Shown piece after piece: positions 33,164-41,414 of a stretch of 45,754 nucleotides of DNA; the first letter of the stretch is position 1; every line of letters starts with the position of its first letter. A model generated the notes under the pieces. That model was not told the DNA's origin. It was given only the letters and a program-made list of their open reading frames with translations, and searched no databases. Source of the stretch: an uncultured Prevotellaceae bacterium (lineage in GTDB: Bacteria; Bacteroidota; Bacteroidia; Bacteroidales; Bacteroidaceae); contig CACYJV010000025.1 in the NCBI GenBank assembly GCA_902774815.1, positions 1 to 45,754 on the forward strand. Reading direction: 5' to 3'. A program made the translations under genes and the position numbers.

Positions 33164-34669
33164 ATGTCAGAAATCAAATTAAAAGGTAAAGATCGTTGCA
33201 CATACGTCTTCGACAACTCCAAGAACATCCTCGGTGAAGGTGGTATGGGAGTAGTTTATCTCGGTAAGCGCATTACCGAGACAGGCATGGAGAGTAAGGT
33301 CGCCATCAAGGAAATCAAAATCAAAGACGAAGAAGTCATCAGTCGTGCCCGTCGTGAGGCATCCATCCAGCTCAATAACGACAATCTCGTCAGGATGTAC
33401 GGCATGATAGAGGTGCAGAACGACGATGCCCTGCGCACGAAAAACTATTACGTCATCAGCGAATATCTGGAAGGAGTGATGCTTGACAACGTCATTGCCG
33501 GACAGCTCAAGAACCGCGAAGGCAAAGTGTTGCCCGCCATACAGGAGTTCTATGATTCCTATATGAACGATCGCAATCGCGTGGCTACTCACACCGTGAA
33601 GTGCATCCTTTCTGGTGTGATGGCTCTTCATGATGCCGGCTATATCCATCGCGACATCGACCCTACCAATATCATGGTGACAAGCGATGGAAAGGTGAAG
33701 CTCATCGACTTTGGTATTGCAAAGAAGGTCGATGTCATGGCAGCACAGAAGAGCGAACTCACGACACCAGGTCAGTTCATCGGCAAGGCTGAATATGCCG
33801 CTCCGGAACTCATCCTCGGCGACACTGGCCACCAGAATGCCTACACAGACGTCTATGCCATTGGTATTCTCTACTACCAGCTTGTCGTCGGAAGCATTCC
33901 TTTCGAAGGTTCGAAGTACGATGTCATCGAGTGCCAGCTGCATAAGAAGGTGCCAGTGAAGAATATCTCATCGTGGCAGATTCGCGAAATCATCAAGACG
34001 GCAACGGCAAAGAAGCAGAGCGACCGCTACGCATCATCGGCTCTGTTCCGTGCAGCCATCGACAACATCGTCGATCCCGAGCCGCGTCGTATTCCCTGGA
34101 ACATCATTGGAGGAGCAGCTGCAGCCGTTATTCTCGCTGCACTCATCTTCCTGGCCATTCCAAAGGGTGGCGGTGCCGGCGAACAGACTGCTCCAGAAGA
34201 GATAGCGGAGACCATTTCGCCCCTTAAAGCATGCCTTGAGAAGCTCAAAACCGCTGATTCAGACAGCGTAAAGGCCGCATTTGAGGAACTCAAACAAATG
34301 GCTGAGAATGGCGACTCGACGGCTCTTGTCGAAGTAGCCCAGACCTATGCCCTTTTCTTGAGTCCCGATGCTGAGGAACTGAGCACTCGCCAGCAGAAAC
34401 TGGGTTTCCTTGGCGACCTCGAACACACCGACCGCGCACAGGCAGTCGAAGCCGTGAAGTGGCTGAAGAAAGCCATTGAGAACGACGAGAACAACTACAA
34501 GGCCAAGTACAAGCTTGCCTATTACTATTTTGGCGGCTTTGGCGGTTTGGCCAATAACAATTCACGTGCATTGGCTCTAAGTCAGGAGGCACTCCAGTTG
34601 GCCCGTCAGGCAGGCGATGATGCCTATGCCATGAGTATTAGCACTTTTATGAACTATATCAAGGAATAA
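33164..34669 (+). CDS. membrane Ser/Thr-kinase-like protein 3
   Basis: 501 residues, same layout as kinase 1: kinase domain about 12-303, transmembrane helix about 313-333, extracytoplasmic tail about 340-501. Elements: glycine loop LGEGGMGVVYLG (23-34), VAIK Lys49, Glu65, DFG (182-184), APE (213-215). The catalytic loop is again HRDIDPTN (162-169), with Asp for Lys. The tail contains Sel1/TPR-like helices (AVEAVKWLKKAIE, YKAKYKLAYYYFGG) but is diverged from that of kinase 1. This suggests duplication with change of the sensed signal. The gene is followed after four bases by the WG protein gene, a likely partner of its tail. Confidence 0.9.
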   Translation: MSEIKLKGKDRCTYVFDNSKNILGEGGMGVVYLGKRITETGMESKVAIKEIKIKDEEVISRARREASIQLNNDNLVRMYGMIEVQNDDALRTKNYYVISEYLEGVMLDNVIAGQLKNREGKVLPAIQEFYDSYMNDRNRVATHTVKCILSGVMALHDAGYIHRDIDPTNIMVTSDGKVKLIDFGIAKKVDVMAAQKSELTTPGQFIGKAEYAAPELILGDTGHQNAYTDVYAIGILYYQLVVGSIPFEGSKYDVIECQLHKKVPVKNISSWQIREIIKTATAKKQSDRYASSALFRAAIDNIVDPEPRRIPWNIIGGAAAAVILAALIFLAIPKGGGAGEQTAPEEIAETISPLKACLEKLKTADSDSVKAAFEELKQMAENGDSTALVEVAQTYALFLSPDAEELSTRQQKLGFLGDLEHTDRAQAVEAVKWLKKAIENDENNYKAKYKLAYYYFGGFGGLANNNSRALALSQEALQLARQAGDDAYAMSISTFMNYIKE

Positions 34670-34673
34670 TAAT

Positions 34674-36494
34674 ATGAAGAGATTATTTGCATTGTTCCTG
34701 ACACTGGCAACTGCAGGGTTGTCTTATGGTCAGGTGGCTCATTGGGTGTTGCATCCCAAGTACGACGAAGTAAAAGCCTATGGCAACGGCATGTTCCGTG
34801 TGCTAAAGGACGATGGTAAGTACGCCATCTATAACAGTGATGAAGAAGAGAAATACGTTGCTGACAGCATCACCGACTATAGCGATGGTTATGCAGTGGT
34901 GGTCGACAAGTCTACCCACCGCGTCATAGAGTATCTCGATTCTCGTGCCGACAAACATTCGTTCACGCAGAAGTCATACATCGATGGCAAGCGCCAGATA
35001 GTCGTCGATTCCGACTACGAGTTGGTTTCCGATGAAGGAAGGTTGAGCGATGGCTATATTTTCCTGCGTGGCATCATGAGTGGCCAATACTATCTTGTAA
35101 ATGCGCAGAGTGGCGTCCATCACGGACCATTTGCCTCTGTTAGTGCTTTCTCCGGTGGCTTTGCCAATGTCATAGCCTATGTAGACGATTTGAAGATGAA
35201 AGACGAGTATCGCACTTACTTCTGTGCCAAGACCGAGAAGATAGAGGTGTTGAAGCAGGAGATCAATCCCAGGGATATCGACTTCCTTTCGGCACCCACT
35301 AAGGATCAGGCCCTGATCTGCGTGGACAAAAAGTTCTATGTATTCCATTTCGATACCCGTCTGCTTGAGGAAGTACAGGACTCCGTGCTGAAGAAGAAAC
35401 CCGTAGCCGTGAAAGCACAGAGCCACGACCTGTTGCTTCAAGAGGCTGAAGACGGCTTCATCTTGAATCCTGCTCCTGAGCATAACATGGTGATTAAGTT
35501 CGACAATCAGATGCACCTGAAGTCCATCGTCTATCCCAGTGGCTATGAGCGCATGTTCGAAATTGAGCAACCTCAGAAAATCGTTATCGAATCAAAGATC
35601 AGTGGTGTTCGCGAAGGCGATCGCTATGCCCTCTATTACAATGGTGAACTGCTGCTGCCTCAGCAGTTTGAGGCCATTGATCCTATCAGCGAGGATATGG
35701 CATTGGTGAAGCGTCGCGACAAATGGGGCGTCATTCGTGTAGACCCGCGTGAGAATTTCGTCATCAAGGTCAACGACAACAAGCCTCTGCTGTTCCCCCA
35801 CGAATTTGTGCAGGCTCCCATTGTGCTGCTTCTGCCCACAACCATCAAGCACACCGATGTGGAGAGCCTGGTGGCTAAGGACGATGACCTTTGCGAACTG
35901 AAGGTTGAAAACCGCAGTGGTCAGGATGGCGTGCAGGTGAATACCGTGCGTTACAATGGCTGCGAGTTCTACATTACCGACGATATTACCGACGAGCAAA
36001 TCTCCGTCACTTACGACTTCGTCATCAACTACGACGGACTGATTTCCAAGGACTACAGCGTCGACGTTGTCGAGTGGTTCGACAAGTCGCTCTATCGTGC
36101 CACAGTCACCAACCAGGAGTTTAAGGATGGCATCTTGACGATTGACATCAATATTGACTATTCTGGCGATGCCAAGCATAAGTATACGGTTGAGGTATTG
36201 CCTTCGCCCGACGACGAGACGATTGGACGTCGCACCGACCAGATCACTCCCTACCAGTATCGTGCTCAGCTATGGGGATTCACCGGCAGCTTGAACTACG
36301 AGATTGAAGTGGGCGAGGAGAACTGTCCCACGGTTTCTTTCCCTGGAGTCTACCTGACCAAGTCGCAGAAGTCGCAAGAACGTGTTCTCGAACAGACCAC
36401 CGTCAAGCAACCTACGGTGAAGAAACGCAACAGCGGTCGTCCGTCACCACGTCCGAAGGCTCAGCCCGAGCAGAAGAAGTTCCGTCAGTTCTGA
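34674..36494 (+). CDS. secreted WG-repeat-like protein, paralogue of the PP2C external domain
   Basis: 606 residues with a signal peptide (1-20, ending SYGQ). The mature start (HWVLHPKYDE) matches the start of the external part of the PP2C fusion (LWQVEPKYDE). WG-type repeats follow (YAIYNSDEEE; ALVKRRDKWGVIRV, about 345-360), then beta domains and a basic tail (KKRNSGRPSPRPKAQPEQKK). It has no anchor, so it is probably free in the periplasm or exported. It might compete with or bind the external domains of the phosphatase or the kinases. It overlaps no gene but is tightly packed between kinase 3 and the LytTR gene. Confidence 0.8.
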   Translation: MKRLFALFLTLATAGLSYGQVAHWVLHPKYDEVKAYGNGMFRVLKDDGKYAIYNSDEEEKYVADSITDYSDGYAVVVDKSTHRVIEYLDSRADKHSFTQKSYIDGKRQIVVDSDYELVSDEGRLSDGYIFLRGIMSGQYYLVNAQSGVHHGPFASVSAFSGGFANVIAYVDDLKMKDEYRTYFCAKTEKIEVLKQEINPRDIDFLSAPTKDQALICVDKKFYVFHFDTRLLEEVQDSVLKKKPVAVKAQSHDLLLQEAEDGFILNPAPEHNMVIKFDNQMHLKSIVYPSGYERMFEIEQPQKIVIESKISGVREGDRYALYYNGELLLPQQFEAIDPISEDMALVKRRDKWGVIRVDPRENFVIKVNDNKPLLFPHEFVQAPIVLLLPTTIKHTDVESLVAKDDDLCELKVENRSGQDGVQVNTVRYNGCEFYITDDITDEQISVTYDFVINYDGLISKDYSVDVVEWFDKSLYRATVTNQEFKDGILTIDINIDYSGDAKHKYTVEVLPSPDDETIGRRTDQITPYQYRAQLWGFTGSLNYEIEVGEENCPTVSFPGVYLTKSQKSQERVLEQTTVKQPTVKKRNSGRPSPRPKAQPEQKKFRQF

Positions 36495-36527
36495 TGATGT
36501 AGGTCCGTATATAAAAATAGGTGAACC

Positions 36528-36893
36528 ATGGCAAAAGAATGGCTTTATTTCAATTCGCGCGACGAACTGCTGCGTGTTGATGTCTCTAAGATTATGTGCT
36601 TTGAGGCCGACGGCAACTATACAAACATCCTGATGACCAACAACATGCGTGCTTCGGTATGCATGAATCTGGCTGCCATGGAGAAGATGCTTGCCGACAA
36701 TCTCAAGGAGAAAGCCACACGCTACGTGCGCATCGGCAAACGTTACATCATCAACCTGAACTATGTCTATCAGCTCAATGTGCTGCGTCACAAGTTGGTG
36801 TTGAGCGATTTCGATACGTGCAGCTACTCTGTAGAAATATCAAAGGAGGCATTGAAGAAACTGAAGGAGATCGTTGTCAAACTGCGAATCTGA
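36528..36893 (+). CDS. stand-alone LytTR DNA-binding protein
   Basis: 121 residues consisting almost only of a LytTR domain (about 12-118). Motifs: MCFEADGNYTNILM (about 23-36), ATRYVRIGKRYIINLNYVYQL (about 63-83, a little different from the usual R.H.S..VN), then SYSVEISKEALKKLKE. LytTR domains bind direct repeats in promoters. There is no receiver domain, so activity would be set by other means, for example phosphorylation by the island kinases. It is the only plausible transcription factor in the island and may regulate the island or a distant regulon. Confidence 0.88.
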   Translation: MAKEWLYFNSRDELLRVDVSKIMCFEADGNYTNILMTNNMRASVCMNLAAMEKMLADNLKEKATRYVRIGKRYIINLNYVYQLNVLRHKLVLSDFDTCSYSVEISKEALKKLKEIVVKLRI

Positions 36894-36955
36894 CAGTTTC
36901 TGCCTTTGCCTGACTTTCCGCAAACTTACCTTTAACTCCACAAATACTAAGAATC

Positions 36956-37642
36956 ATGGAATTGATGATAGGACGCGACCAAGAAACCCGTCGGCTGCGC
37001 GTGACCAATGGCACGCAGTCGAAACTCTTCGGTCCAGAGGGCTCAGTGCCCGACTATGTGAGCCGCCAGCATGCAAGGCTCACCATCGACAAGAATGGCG
37101 AGTATGTCCTTGAAAACCTCAAGGCCAATAACGTGACGTTTGTCAACGGACTTTGCATCGAGACAAAGCGTGTCACCGAGAACGACCGCATCGAACTGGG
37201 TGCTTCCCACTACCGCCTTGAATGGAGTTTCCTGCAGCAGATGCTGCCCACGCTCATTGATATTCGTCCTCTTGAGCAGGTATGGAACAAGTACCACGAG
37301 ACGAAGATGAAGTATCAGATAGCCGAACGCCGTTTCAATGCACTCCGCTCAGCAACGGGTATCATCACCATGACGGCTATTCTGCTTAGTATGCTTGGTG
37401 GAAGAGGTACCGTTTACTACATTCTCTATGGTCTCGCCATTGGCATTACCCTCATCTTTACCATCAAGGCGTGGGTCAGCTCGTCGAAGGTGCCTAAGCA
37501 GAACGACGAACTTGACAAGAACTTCAAACGCGAGTACGTGTGCCCCAACCCACGTTGCCAGCACTTCATGGGCTATCAGTCCTACGACATCCTCACGCAG
37601 AATTCTGCGTGCCCCTACTGCAAAGGACAATACCGAAAATAA
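36956..37642 (+). CDS. FHA - two-helix membrane - zinc-ribbon protein (FHA-2)
   Basis: 228 residues. The FHA domain spans about 1-92 with all key positions: GRD (6-8), SRQHA (36-40), NVTFVNG (59-65). A helical linker leads to two transmembrane spans (about 132-149 and 152-170), so both ends are cytoplasmic. The C-terminus (about 194-225) has four Cys as C-x4-C and C-x2-C (YVCPNPRC, ACPYCKG), a probable zinc ribbon. This would place a phosphothreonine reader at the membrane near the kinases. A weak promoter (TTTG 36905, TACCTTTA 36927) may lie just upstream. Confidence 0.85.
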   Translation: MELMIGRDQETRRLRVTNGTQSKLFGPEGSVPDYVSRQHARLTIDKNGEYVLENLKANNVTFVNGLCIETKRVTENDRIELGASHYRLEWSFLQQMLPTLIDIRPLEQVWNKYHETKMKYQIAERRFNALRSATGIITMTAILLSMLGGRGTVYYILYGLAIGITLIFTIKAWVSSSKVPKQNDELDKNFKREYVCPNPRCQHFMGYQSYDILTQNSACPYCKGQYRK

Positions 37643-37707
37643 AAACTGGACCTGCACTGACATTTCATACAGAAACCCCTATGCTTTGTACAGGATGCAG
37701 AAAAAAG

Positions 37708-37739
37708 CTTGCAAGACGACATTTTTCGTTGTATCTTTG
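37708..37739 (+). promoter_or_regulatory. internal promoter of the island
   Basis: CTTG (37708-37711), a 20-base spacer and TATCTTTG (37732-37739). It would give the acidic-protein genes their own transcript, starting near 37746. Confidence 0.65.
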
Positions 37740-37786
37740 CACCAGAATCAGATAAATAACATGTTTAACAAAAAAAAATTACCATT

Positions 37787-38686
37787 ATGAAAGAGAACAT
37801 TCAAAACCAGGGACAGCAGAAGACTGCTAAGAATCTGAAGAAAGTGCAAAACCTCAAGGTTGCTGTTGCTACAGCACTTGGACTTACCGCCGGCACAGGA
37901 GTTGTCATCGCTGCCGACCAGTTGCTAAACAACGAGGATGTGGTTGCTGACCCCGCCGTTGAGAAGGAAGAGGTAGCTGCTGCTGCCAAGCCTGAACCTA
38001 AGTCCGAGCCCCAAACCGAAATTACTTCTGAGCCTAAAACCGAAATTACTTCTGAGCCTAAAACCGAATCTACATCTGACCCCGTAGCTGGTATCTCCAA
38101 AGAGCCTACTCAGCCCGAAGAGATCCCTGCTTTCGCAGTACTCGAGCGCGAGACCTACACCGACGAGGAAGGCAACGACGTAGAAGTTGCTTATGGCGTC
38201 ACAGAAGGTGGACACGTCTGCGTAGTGATCGACGATGGAAAGACTGGCGTTGCCGACCTCTTCTGGGAGGATAAGAACGACGACCTCGACTTCCAAGAGG
38301 AAGAAGTCATCCCCCTGGCCGAAAACGGCATTGAGATGAACATGGCCGATCTTATTGATTTCTCTGAGAACGAAGAGATTGCAGAGCCGGAACCCGGAAC
38401 CGATTTCGTTGCTGAAACCGATGTTGTCATTGCCGAAGACGATACTGAAGATGTCGATGCCGAGGATGCTGAGGACGATACAGTCGGCTTTGCTGAGATG
38501 GTCGATGATCCTGTTGTGGTCGACGAGCCTGATGCAGTGTCCGACCTGTTCGATCAGGTGGCAGATGTCGTGGAGCCAGAAGAGTCCGAGTCGTTCGAGC
38601 CCGTCATCGAGGAGCCCCTCATGGCCGAAGATACACCGGCTGTCGATGAGAACGTCGCCGACAACGACTTCCTCGCCAATCTCTAA
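37787..38686 (+). CDS. membrane-anchored highly acidic protein 1
   Basis: 299 residues. A basic N-terminus (1-22) is followed by a Gly/Ala/Val transmembrane helix (about 23-43), then a long very acidic exterior. Three eight-residue repeats (PKTEITSE type) occur at about 77-100. A small folded region follows (about 117-165; VAYGVTEGGHVCVVIDDGK), then an Asp/Glu-rich tail with few aromatic residues (about 165-299). I recognise no domain. Such charge suggests cation binding, a flexible exterior spacer, or a decoy for basic partners. The layout matches the next gene, which suggests a functional pair. It has its own promoter. Confidence 0.75.
   Translation: MKENIQNQGQQKTAKNLKKVQNLKVAVATALGLTAGTGVVIAADQLLNNEDVVADPAVEKEEVAAAAKPEPKSEPQTEITSEPKTEITSEPKTESTSDPVAGISKEPTQPEEIPAFAVLERETYTDEEGNDVEVAYGVTEGGHVCVVIDDGKTGVADLFWEDKNDDLDFQEEEVIPLAENGIEMNMADLIDFSENEEIAEPEPGTDFVAETDVVIAEDDTEDVDAEDAEDDTVGFAEMVDDPVVVDEPDAVSDLFDQVADVVEPEESESFEPVIEEPLMAEDTPAVDENVADNDFLANL
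38015..38086 (+). repeat. in-frame 24-base tandem repeat
   Basis: Three units of 24 bases (38015-38038, 38039-38062, 38063-38086). The first two are identical, the third diverged. They encode TEITSEPK repeats in the stalk of the acidic protein. Copy number could vary by slippage. Confidence 0.85.
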
Positions 38687-38755
38687 GCATTGGCTGAACC
38701 CTCTCGCGATAATCTATCACTAACGTACATCCATCACCTAACACGCACAATAGTT

Positions 38756-39499
38756 ATGGCTATCAATACTGAAGACACCATCTTCGATGGCGCAATCAAC
38801 GAACAGGCAAAGAGCGTGGCCAAGGCTGTAGCCCCCAAGAAGCGCAAGCCTCGCAAGCCCCTCACCTTTGGACAACAGGTAGCAATAGGCGGAACCACCG
38901 GCGTGCTCTTCGGAGCCGCCGCCACCTACGCCGCTAAGGCTTATCTGCACCACGAGCACGAAGAGCAACCTGCTGAAGAAGCCTTTGTGGTGACTGAAAA
39001 TGGTTTGAAGCTCGCTCGTGTCAACGACGACTTCTCGTTCACCGATGCCTTCCAGGAAGCCCGCGATGTGGTAGGACCGGGTGGAGCTTTCATCTGGCAC
39101 GGCAATGTCTACGGCACCTTCACGGCTGCCGAGTGGTCGGCTCTTGATAAGGCCGAGATGGATGCTTTCAATGCAAAGATCTCCGATAGTCACCTTGTTG
39201 ATGCCTTTGACGACGACCTCAATGTAGTGGCTTCTGCCGATGGTGACGAACCCGACCTGATGGCTTCTGTGGAGGTCGACGACGATGCTGCCGACGTTCA
39301 GATCGTAGGACTTGACGACGATGCTGACGTAGTGGCTATGGGACAGGTGGTTGGCGATGCTCACGACGTCTATCTCGTCGACATCGATGAACCAGCTCAG
39401 GTCCAGACCGTTGATGACATGCAGTCGTTCATGGCACAGACCGACGATGCTTCGCAGGCCGACAATGCCGCTATTGCCATCGACGCCGATCTCGCTTAG
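38756..39499 (+). CDS. membrane-anchored highly acidic protein 2
   Basis: 247 residues from MAINTEDT. An upstream in-frame ATG at 38690 is only a few bases after the previous stop and gives an unlike extension, so 38756 is preferred. A strongly basic segment (KKRKPRKP, 28-35) precedes a Gly/Ala transmembrane helix (about 41-62). A small domain follows (about 72-125) with GPGGAFIWHGNVYGTFTAAEW, which I recall from other Bacteroidales proteins of unknown function. The rest (about 140-247) is an Asp-rich tail with no Lys or Arg that I could find. It ends at a good terminator. It is probably a partner or paralogue of the preceding protein. Confidence 0.75.
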   Translation: MAINTEDTIFDGAINEQAKSVAKAVAPKKRKPRKPLTFGQQVAIGGTTGVLFGAAATYAAKAYLHHEHEEQPAEEAFVVTENGLKLARVNDDFSFTDAFQEARDVVGPGGAFIWHGNVYGTFTAAEWSALDKAEMDAFNAKISDSHLVDAFDDDLNVVASADGDEPDLMASVEVDDDAADVQIVGLDDDADVVAMGQVVGDAHDVYLVDIDEPAQVQTVDDMQSFMAQTDDASQADNAAIAIDADLA

Positions 39500-39514
39500 T
39501 CATCCCAATAGAGT

Positions 39515-39561
39515 GGGGAGGAACACTGTCGAAACGCTGTCGGCAGTATTCCTCCCCTTTT
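39515..39561 (+). terminator. terminator after the acidic-protein genes
   Basis: GGGGAGGAACACTG (39515-39528) pairs with CAGTATTCCTCCCC (39544-39557) with one mismatch, followed by TTTT. The next island genes must therefore read through or have another start. Confidence 0.75.
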
Positions 39562-39590
39562 GACCTTTTGAACGCTTGAACCTTTGAACA

Positions 39591-39693
39591 GCGCCTCAGG
39601 CGCTTTGACTCTCTTCTATCGCGCCTCAGGCGCTTTGATTCCTTGAACCCTTTGAACCGCTGCGTTGCAGCAATAGAACCGCGCCCCAGGCGC
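39591..39693 (+). repeat. cluster of three-base-loop hairpins before the zinc-ribbon/FHA gene
   Basis: GCGCC-TCA-GGCGC occurs at 39591-39603 and 39621-39633, GCTGC-GTT-GCAGC at 39659-39671 and GCGCC-CCA-GGCGC at 39681-39693. Spacers are rich in TTTGAA/CTTGAACC. The last hairpin ends nine bases before the GTG start of the next gene, so it may affect translation. Confidence 0.8.
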
Positions 39694-39701
39694 CATGACC
39701 C

Positions 39702-40223
39702 GTGCAGACGATTCGTATTAAATGTCCAAAATGTGGTGTGCTCCTTGATGTCCGAAACACTGGCAACGAGGCAGAGCGCACCATTGGTTGCCCCAATTGC
39801 AACTCCCACCTGAAGGTGAAATTCAAAAAGAAGCCCGATCTTCCTCCTGTCGATGACGACGATGCAGAGGAGTTCGGTACCAACATCATGAGTGGCATTG
39901 CCAACACCAATGTCGGGAAGTTGCTTTACGGCACAACAGAGTACCCCCTCATCCTTGGTATCAACACCATAGGCCGTAAGGCCACCACTTCGGCCGCATC
40001 GTTGCAAATTCCTACCGACGATCGCTCCATGAGCCGCATGCACTCCATCATCGAGGTCGGACGCCTTTATGACGGCAGTGTGCGCACCGTTATCAAGAAT
40101 GCCGACAACAAGAACCCGACCTTTGTCGGCGGTCAACGTTTGCTTGATGGCGACCGCATCGTGTTGCGCAATGGCGATGTCATCAAGATGGGCAACGTCG
40201 TTGTTACCTTCATCAACGAATAA
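39702..40223 (+). CDS. zinc-ribbon FHA protein (FHA-3)
   Basis: 173 residues from a GTG start. A TGA lies in frame just upstream at 39696, and the nearby ATG (39695) is out of frame, so GTG is the only early start. A Cys4 zinc ribbon (CPKC at 8-11, CPNC at 30-33) resembles MJ0042-type ribbons. A basic/acidic linker (KKKPDLPPVDDDD) leads to an FHA domain (about 72-172): IGRKATTS (90-97), MSRMHS (110-115). The Asn usually found in TYVNG is Gly (TFVGG). It is cytosolic. The PP2C gene begins 15 bases later, so the two are an operon. Confidence 0.85.
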   Translation: MQTIRIKCPKCGVLLDVRNTGNEAERTIGCPNCNSHLKVKFKKKPDLPPVDDDDAEEFGTNIMSGIANTNVGKLLYGTTEYPLILGINTIGRKATTSAASLQIPTDDRSMSRMHSIIEVGRLYDGSVRTVIKNADNKNPTFVGGQRLLDGDRIVLRNGDVIKMGNVVVTFINE

Positions 40224-40238
40224 TTCTATTCTGACCAC

Positions 40239-41402
40239 ATGAAATATACATTCCATCAGCCAGTATCAGTATTCGAAATAGGACGACGAAAAACGCAGGA
40301 AGACGCACTCTTCCCCCTTCATAACCAAGCTACCGCTGCCGACCGCCTCTTCGTCGTCTGCGATGGTATGGGCGGAATCGCTCGTGGCGAAGTGGCCAGC
40401 AATACTGTAGCCACGGCCATCGGACGCGCTGTCAGCCGACTCGATGTTGAAAACGTCGTGTTCACCGACGACCGTTTTCAGCAGGTCATGGACGAAGCTT
40501 ATCAAAGCCTTGATGCTGCCTACACAGGTGGCGAGCCACGTATGGGAACAACCCTGGCTATGCTCTGCTTCCACCGAGGAGGCTGCCTCATGGCACATCT
40601 TGGCGACAGCCGCATCTATCATTTCCGACCGGCAACGGGCGACATTCTCTATCGTTCGCGCGACCACTCCTTGGTCAATCAGCAGTATGAACAGGGCGAG
40701 ATCACTCTCGAGCAGATGCGCACTTCGCCGCAACGGAACATCATTCTTCGCGCCATGCAACCCAAGCAGGACCCACGCACGCCGGCTGACATCGTCCACA
40801 CCACCGACTTGCGCCCTGGCGACTACTTCTTTGTTTGCACCGATGGCATGCTTGAGCGCATCTACGACCGCGAGTTGTTCTCGTTGTTGGCCGACGAGTC
40901 GCTCACCGATCTGCAGAAAGCACAGCGCTTGTGCCAGCTCACCGAGCGTAACCACGATAATCACGCTGCCTACATCATTCACATCGAGTCGGTTGTATCC
41001 GAGGAAATGGATGCCCAACAGCCCAACGACGAAGCTGCTGCACGCGCCCAATGCCGTGCACTCAACGATATGTCGGAGGAGGTTGAGGTCGAAGTGATCG
41101 ACGACGATGCGAACGACGACGACGGAGCTACCGCCATGACGTCGTTCATCGGTGGCGACTCGCCCTTCGTGCCAGCCGACAACGTGCCCGATCCGCCACC
41201 TGTCTCCACGATGGAGGCCCCGCAGCTTGAGCGCACCAGCCGATCCTCGCTGTCAATGTTCATCTTTGCCGTTGTAGCTGCTATCGTGTTGTTCCTTGGC
41301 TACCTCGCTTGGGGGCACTTCAAGTCGCAGCCCACTCCGCCTTCCGACACACCTCCGGCTGCTGTTGTGGTCGATTCGCTATCATCTGATTCTATTGGCT
41401 GA
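40239..41402 (+). CDS. membrane-tethered PP2C phosphatase
   Basis: 387 residues. The PP2C domain spans about 8-255: KTQEDA (18-23), CDGMGG (41-46), GTTLAMLCF, HLGDSRIY (about 119-126), CTDGM, and HDNHAAY near 244. All metal-binding Asp motifs are present. An acidic linker (about 258-320; VEVIDDDANDDDG) joins a C-terminal transmembrane helix (about 339-358) and a short exterior tail rich in Pro, Ser and Asp. The catalytic domain is therefore at the inner face of the membrane. It likely opposes the island kinases; with the other PP2C it would give two phosphatases for three kinases. Confidence 0.92.
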   Translation: MKYTFHQPVSVFEIGRRKTQEDALFPLHNQATAADRLFVVCDGMGGIARGEVASNTVATAIGRAVSRLDVENVVFTDDRFQQVMDEAYQSLDAAYTGGEPRMGTTLAMLCFHRGGCLMAHLGDSRIYHFRPATGDILYRSRDHSLVNQQYEQGEITLEQMRTSPQRNIILRAMQPKQDPRTPADIVHTTDLRPGDYFFVCTDGMLERIYDRELFSLLADESLTDLQKAQRLCQLTERNHDNHAAYIIHIESVVSEEMDAQQPNDEAAARAQCRALNDMSEEVEVEVIDDDANDDDGATAMTSFIGGDSPFVPADNVPDPPPVSTMEAPQLERTSRSSLSMFIFAVVAAIVLFLGYLAWGHFKSQPTPPSDTPPAAVVVDSLSSDSIG

Positions 41403-41414
41403 ATCTTTTGGCGA

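Noticed and set aside
27453-41402. Reading the island as type VI secretion control genes
   Set aside because: Kinase, PP2C and FHA genes do accompany type VI systems, but no structural gene (sheath, tube, VgrG, ATPase, membrane complex) is seen in the window.
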